From an uncultured Lachnospiraceae bacterium (GTDB taxonomy: Bacteria > Bacillota > Clostridia > Lachnospirales > Lachnospiraceae): a stretch of DNA of 5,901 nt. The stretch's first letter is position 1; each line of letters starts with the position of its first letter. Positions 5,809 through 5,901 of this stretch are shown piece after piece. The notes under the pieces were generated by a model. The model worked only from the letters and a program-made list of their open reading frames with translations, ran no database searches and was not told where the DNA came from. The stretch spans positions 1-5,901 of the forward strand of contig CADCQV010000215.1 in assembly GCA_902803625.1 (NCBI GenBank), given 5' to 3'. The position numbers were made by a program, and so were the translations under genes.

Positions 5809-5901
5809 CTAATCCGGCGGCGTAAATTTACTGTAGGATTTAATCGGGTAGAGATCCCCTGGACGTGTTTTGGTGTTCAAACCTTTCCCAATTATAATCC
5901 T
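5809..5901 (-). CDS. Possible C-terminal tail of an unidentified upstream gene
   Basis: From the right edge one minus-strand frame is open for 30 codons and ends TAG at 5809-5811. It reads RIIIGKGLNTKTRPGDLYPI followed by KSYSKFTPPD. The residue mix looks protein-like, but I recognise no family. Another frame is also open for 19 codons here, so length alone is no evidence. If real, its stop lies about 80 bp before the NRPS ATG, leaving room for the AT-rich promoter region. Confidence 0.25.
   Translation of the reverse strand, partial: RIIIGKGLNTKTRPGDLYPIKSYSKFTPPD

Noticed and set aside
1..5901. CRISPR array, tRNA, rRNA or insertion-sequence transposase
   Set aside because: No spaced direct-repeat series, tRNA cloverleaf, rRNA segment or transposase motif was seen on either strand.

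Overview
The window looks like chromosomal DNA of an anaerobic Firmicute, most likely a Clostridia/Lachnospiraceae member. This rests on a LoaP-type NusG paralogue, a double-glycine small protein, AAGGAGG-type ribosome sites, sigma-A-like promoters and a small NRPS of clostridial flavour. The taxon is inferred; no marker gene is present.

Layout, left to right. (1) Positions 1-708, minus strand: the first 236 codons of a LoaP/NusG-like antiterminator with a GTG start, running off the left edge. It has a strong predicted promoter (871-899) and a roughly 155-nt leader that can fold into a long hairpin. It probably heads a long operon lying outside the window. (2) Positions 1009-1441, plus strand, divergent from loaP: a compact single-gene unit with promoter, strong RBS, a 93-aa protein and an intrinsic terminator. 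The protein has a double-glycine leader-like N-terminus followed by a small beta-rich domain. (3) Positions 1454-1537: a convergent intergenic spacer holding a near-perfect 19-bp inverted repeat that overlaps an 18-bp palindrome. (4) Positions 1566-3488, minus strand: a complete, apparently functional metallo-beta-lactamase-fold alkyl sulfatase with all expected zinc ligands. (5) Positions 3506-3670, minus strand: a 54-codon remnant of an MmcQ/YjbR-family protein. (6) Positions 3683-5729, minus strand: a decayed A-PCP-C nonribosomal peptide synthetase in three reading-frame pieces. The A domain lacks its A3-A4 core, the C domain lacks HHxxxDG, and there are two frame changes. (7) Positions 5730-5808: an AT-rich promoter-like spacer with palindromes. 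(8) Positions 5809-5901: a possible 30-codon tail of another minus-strand gene.

The NRPS remnant, YjbR remnant and alkyl sulfatase lie head to tail on the minus strand with short gaps, so they were or are one transcription unit; only the sulfatase still looks intact. The loaP unit and the double-glycine gene diverge from a shared 200-bp control region. LoaP proteins typically drive long secondary-metabolite or polysaccharide operons, so the target here is probably the operon to the left rather than the broken NRPS. The strongest leads are the domain-core deletions in the NRPS, the double-glycine small protein, and the structured loaP leader.
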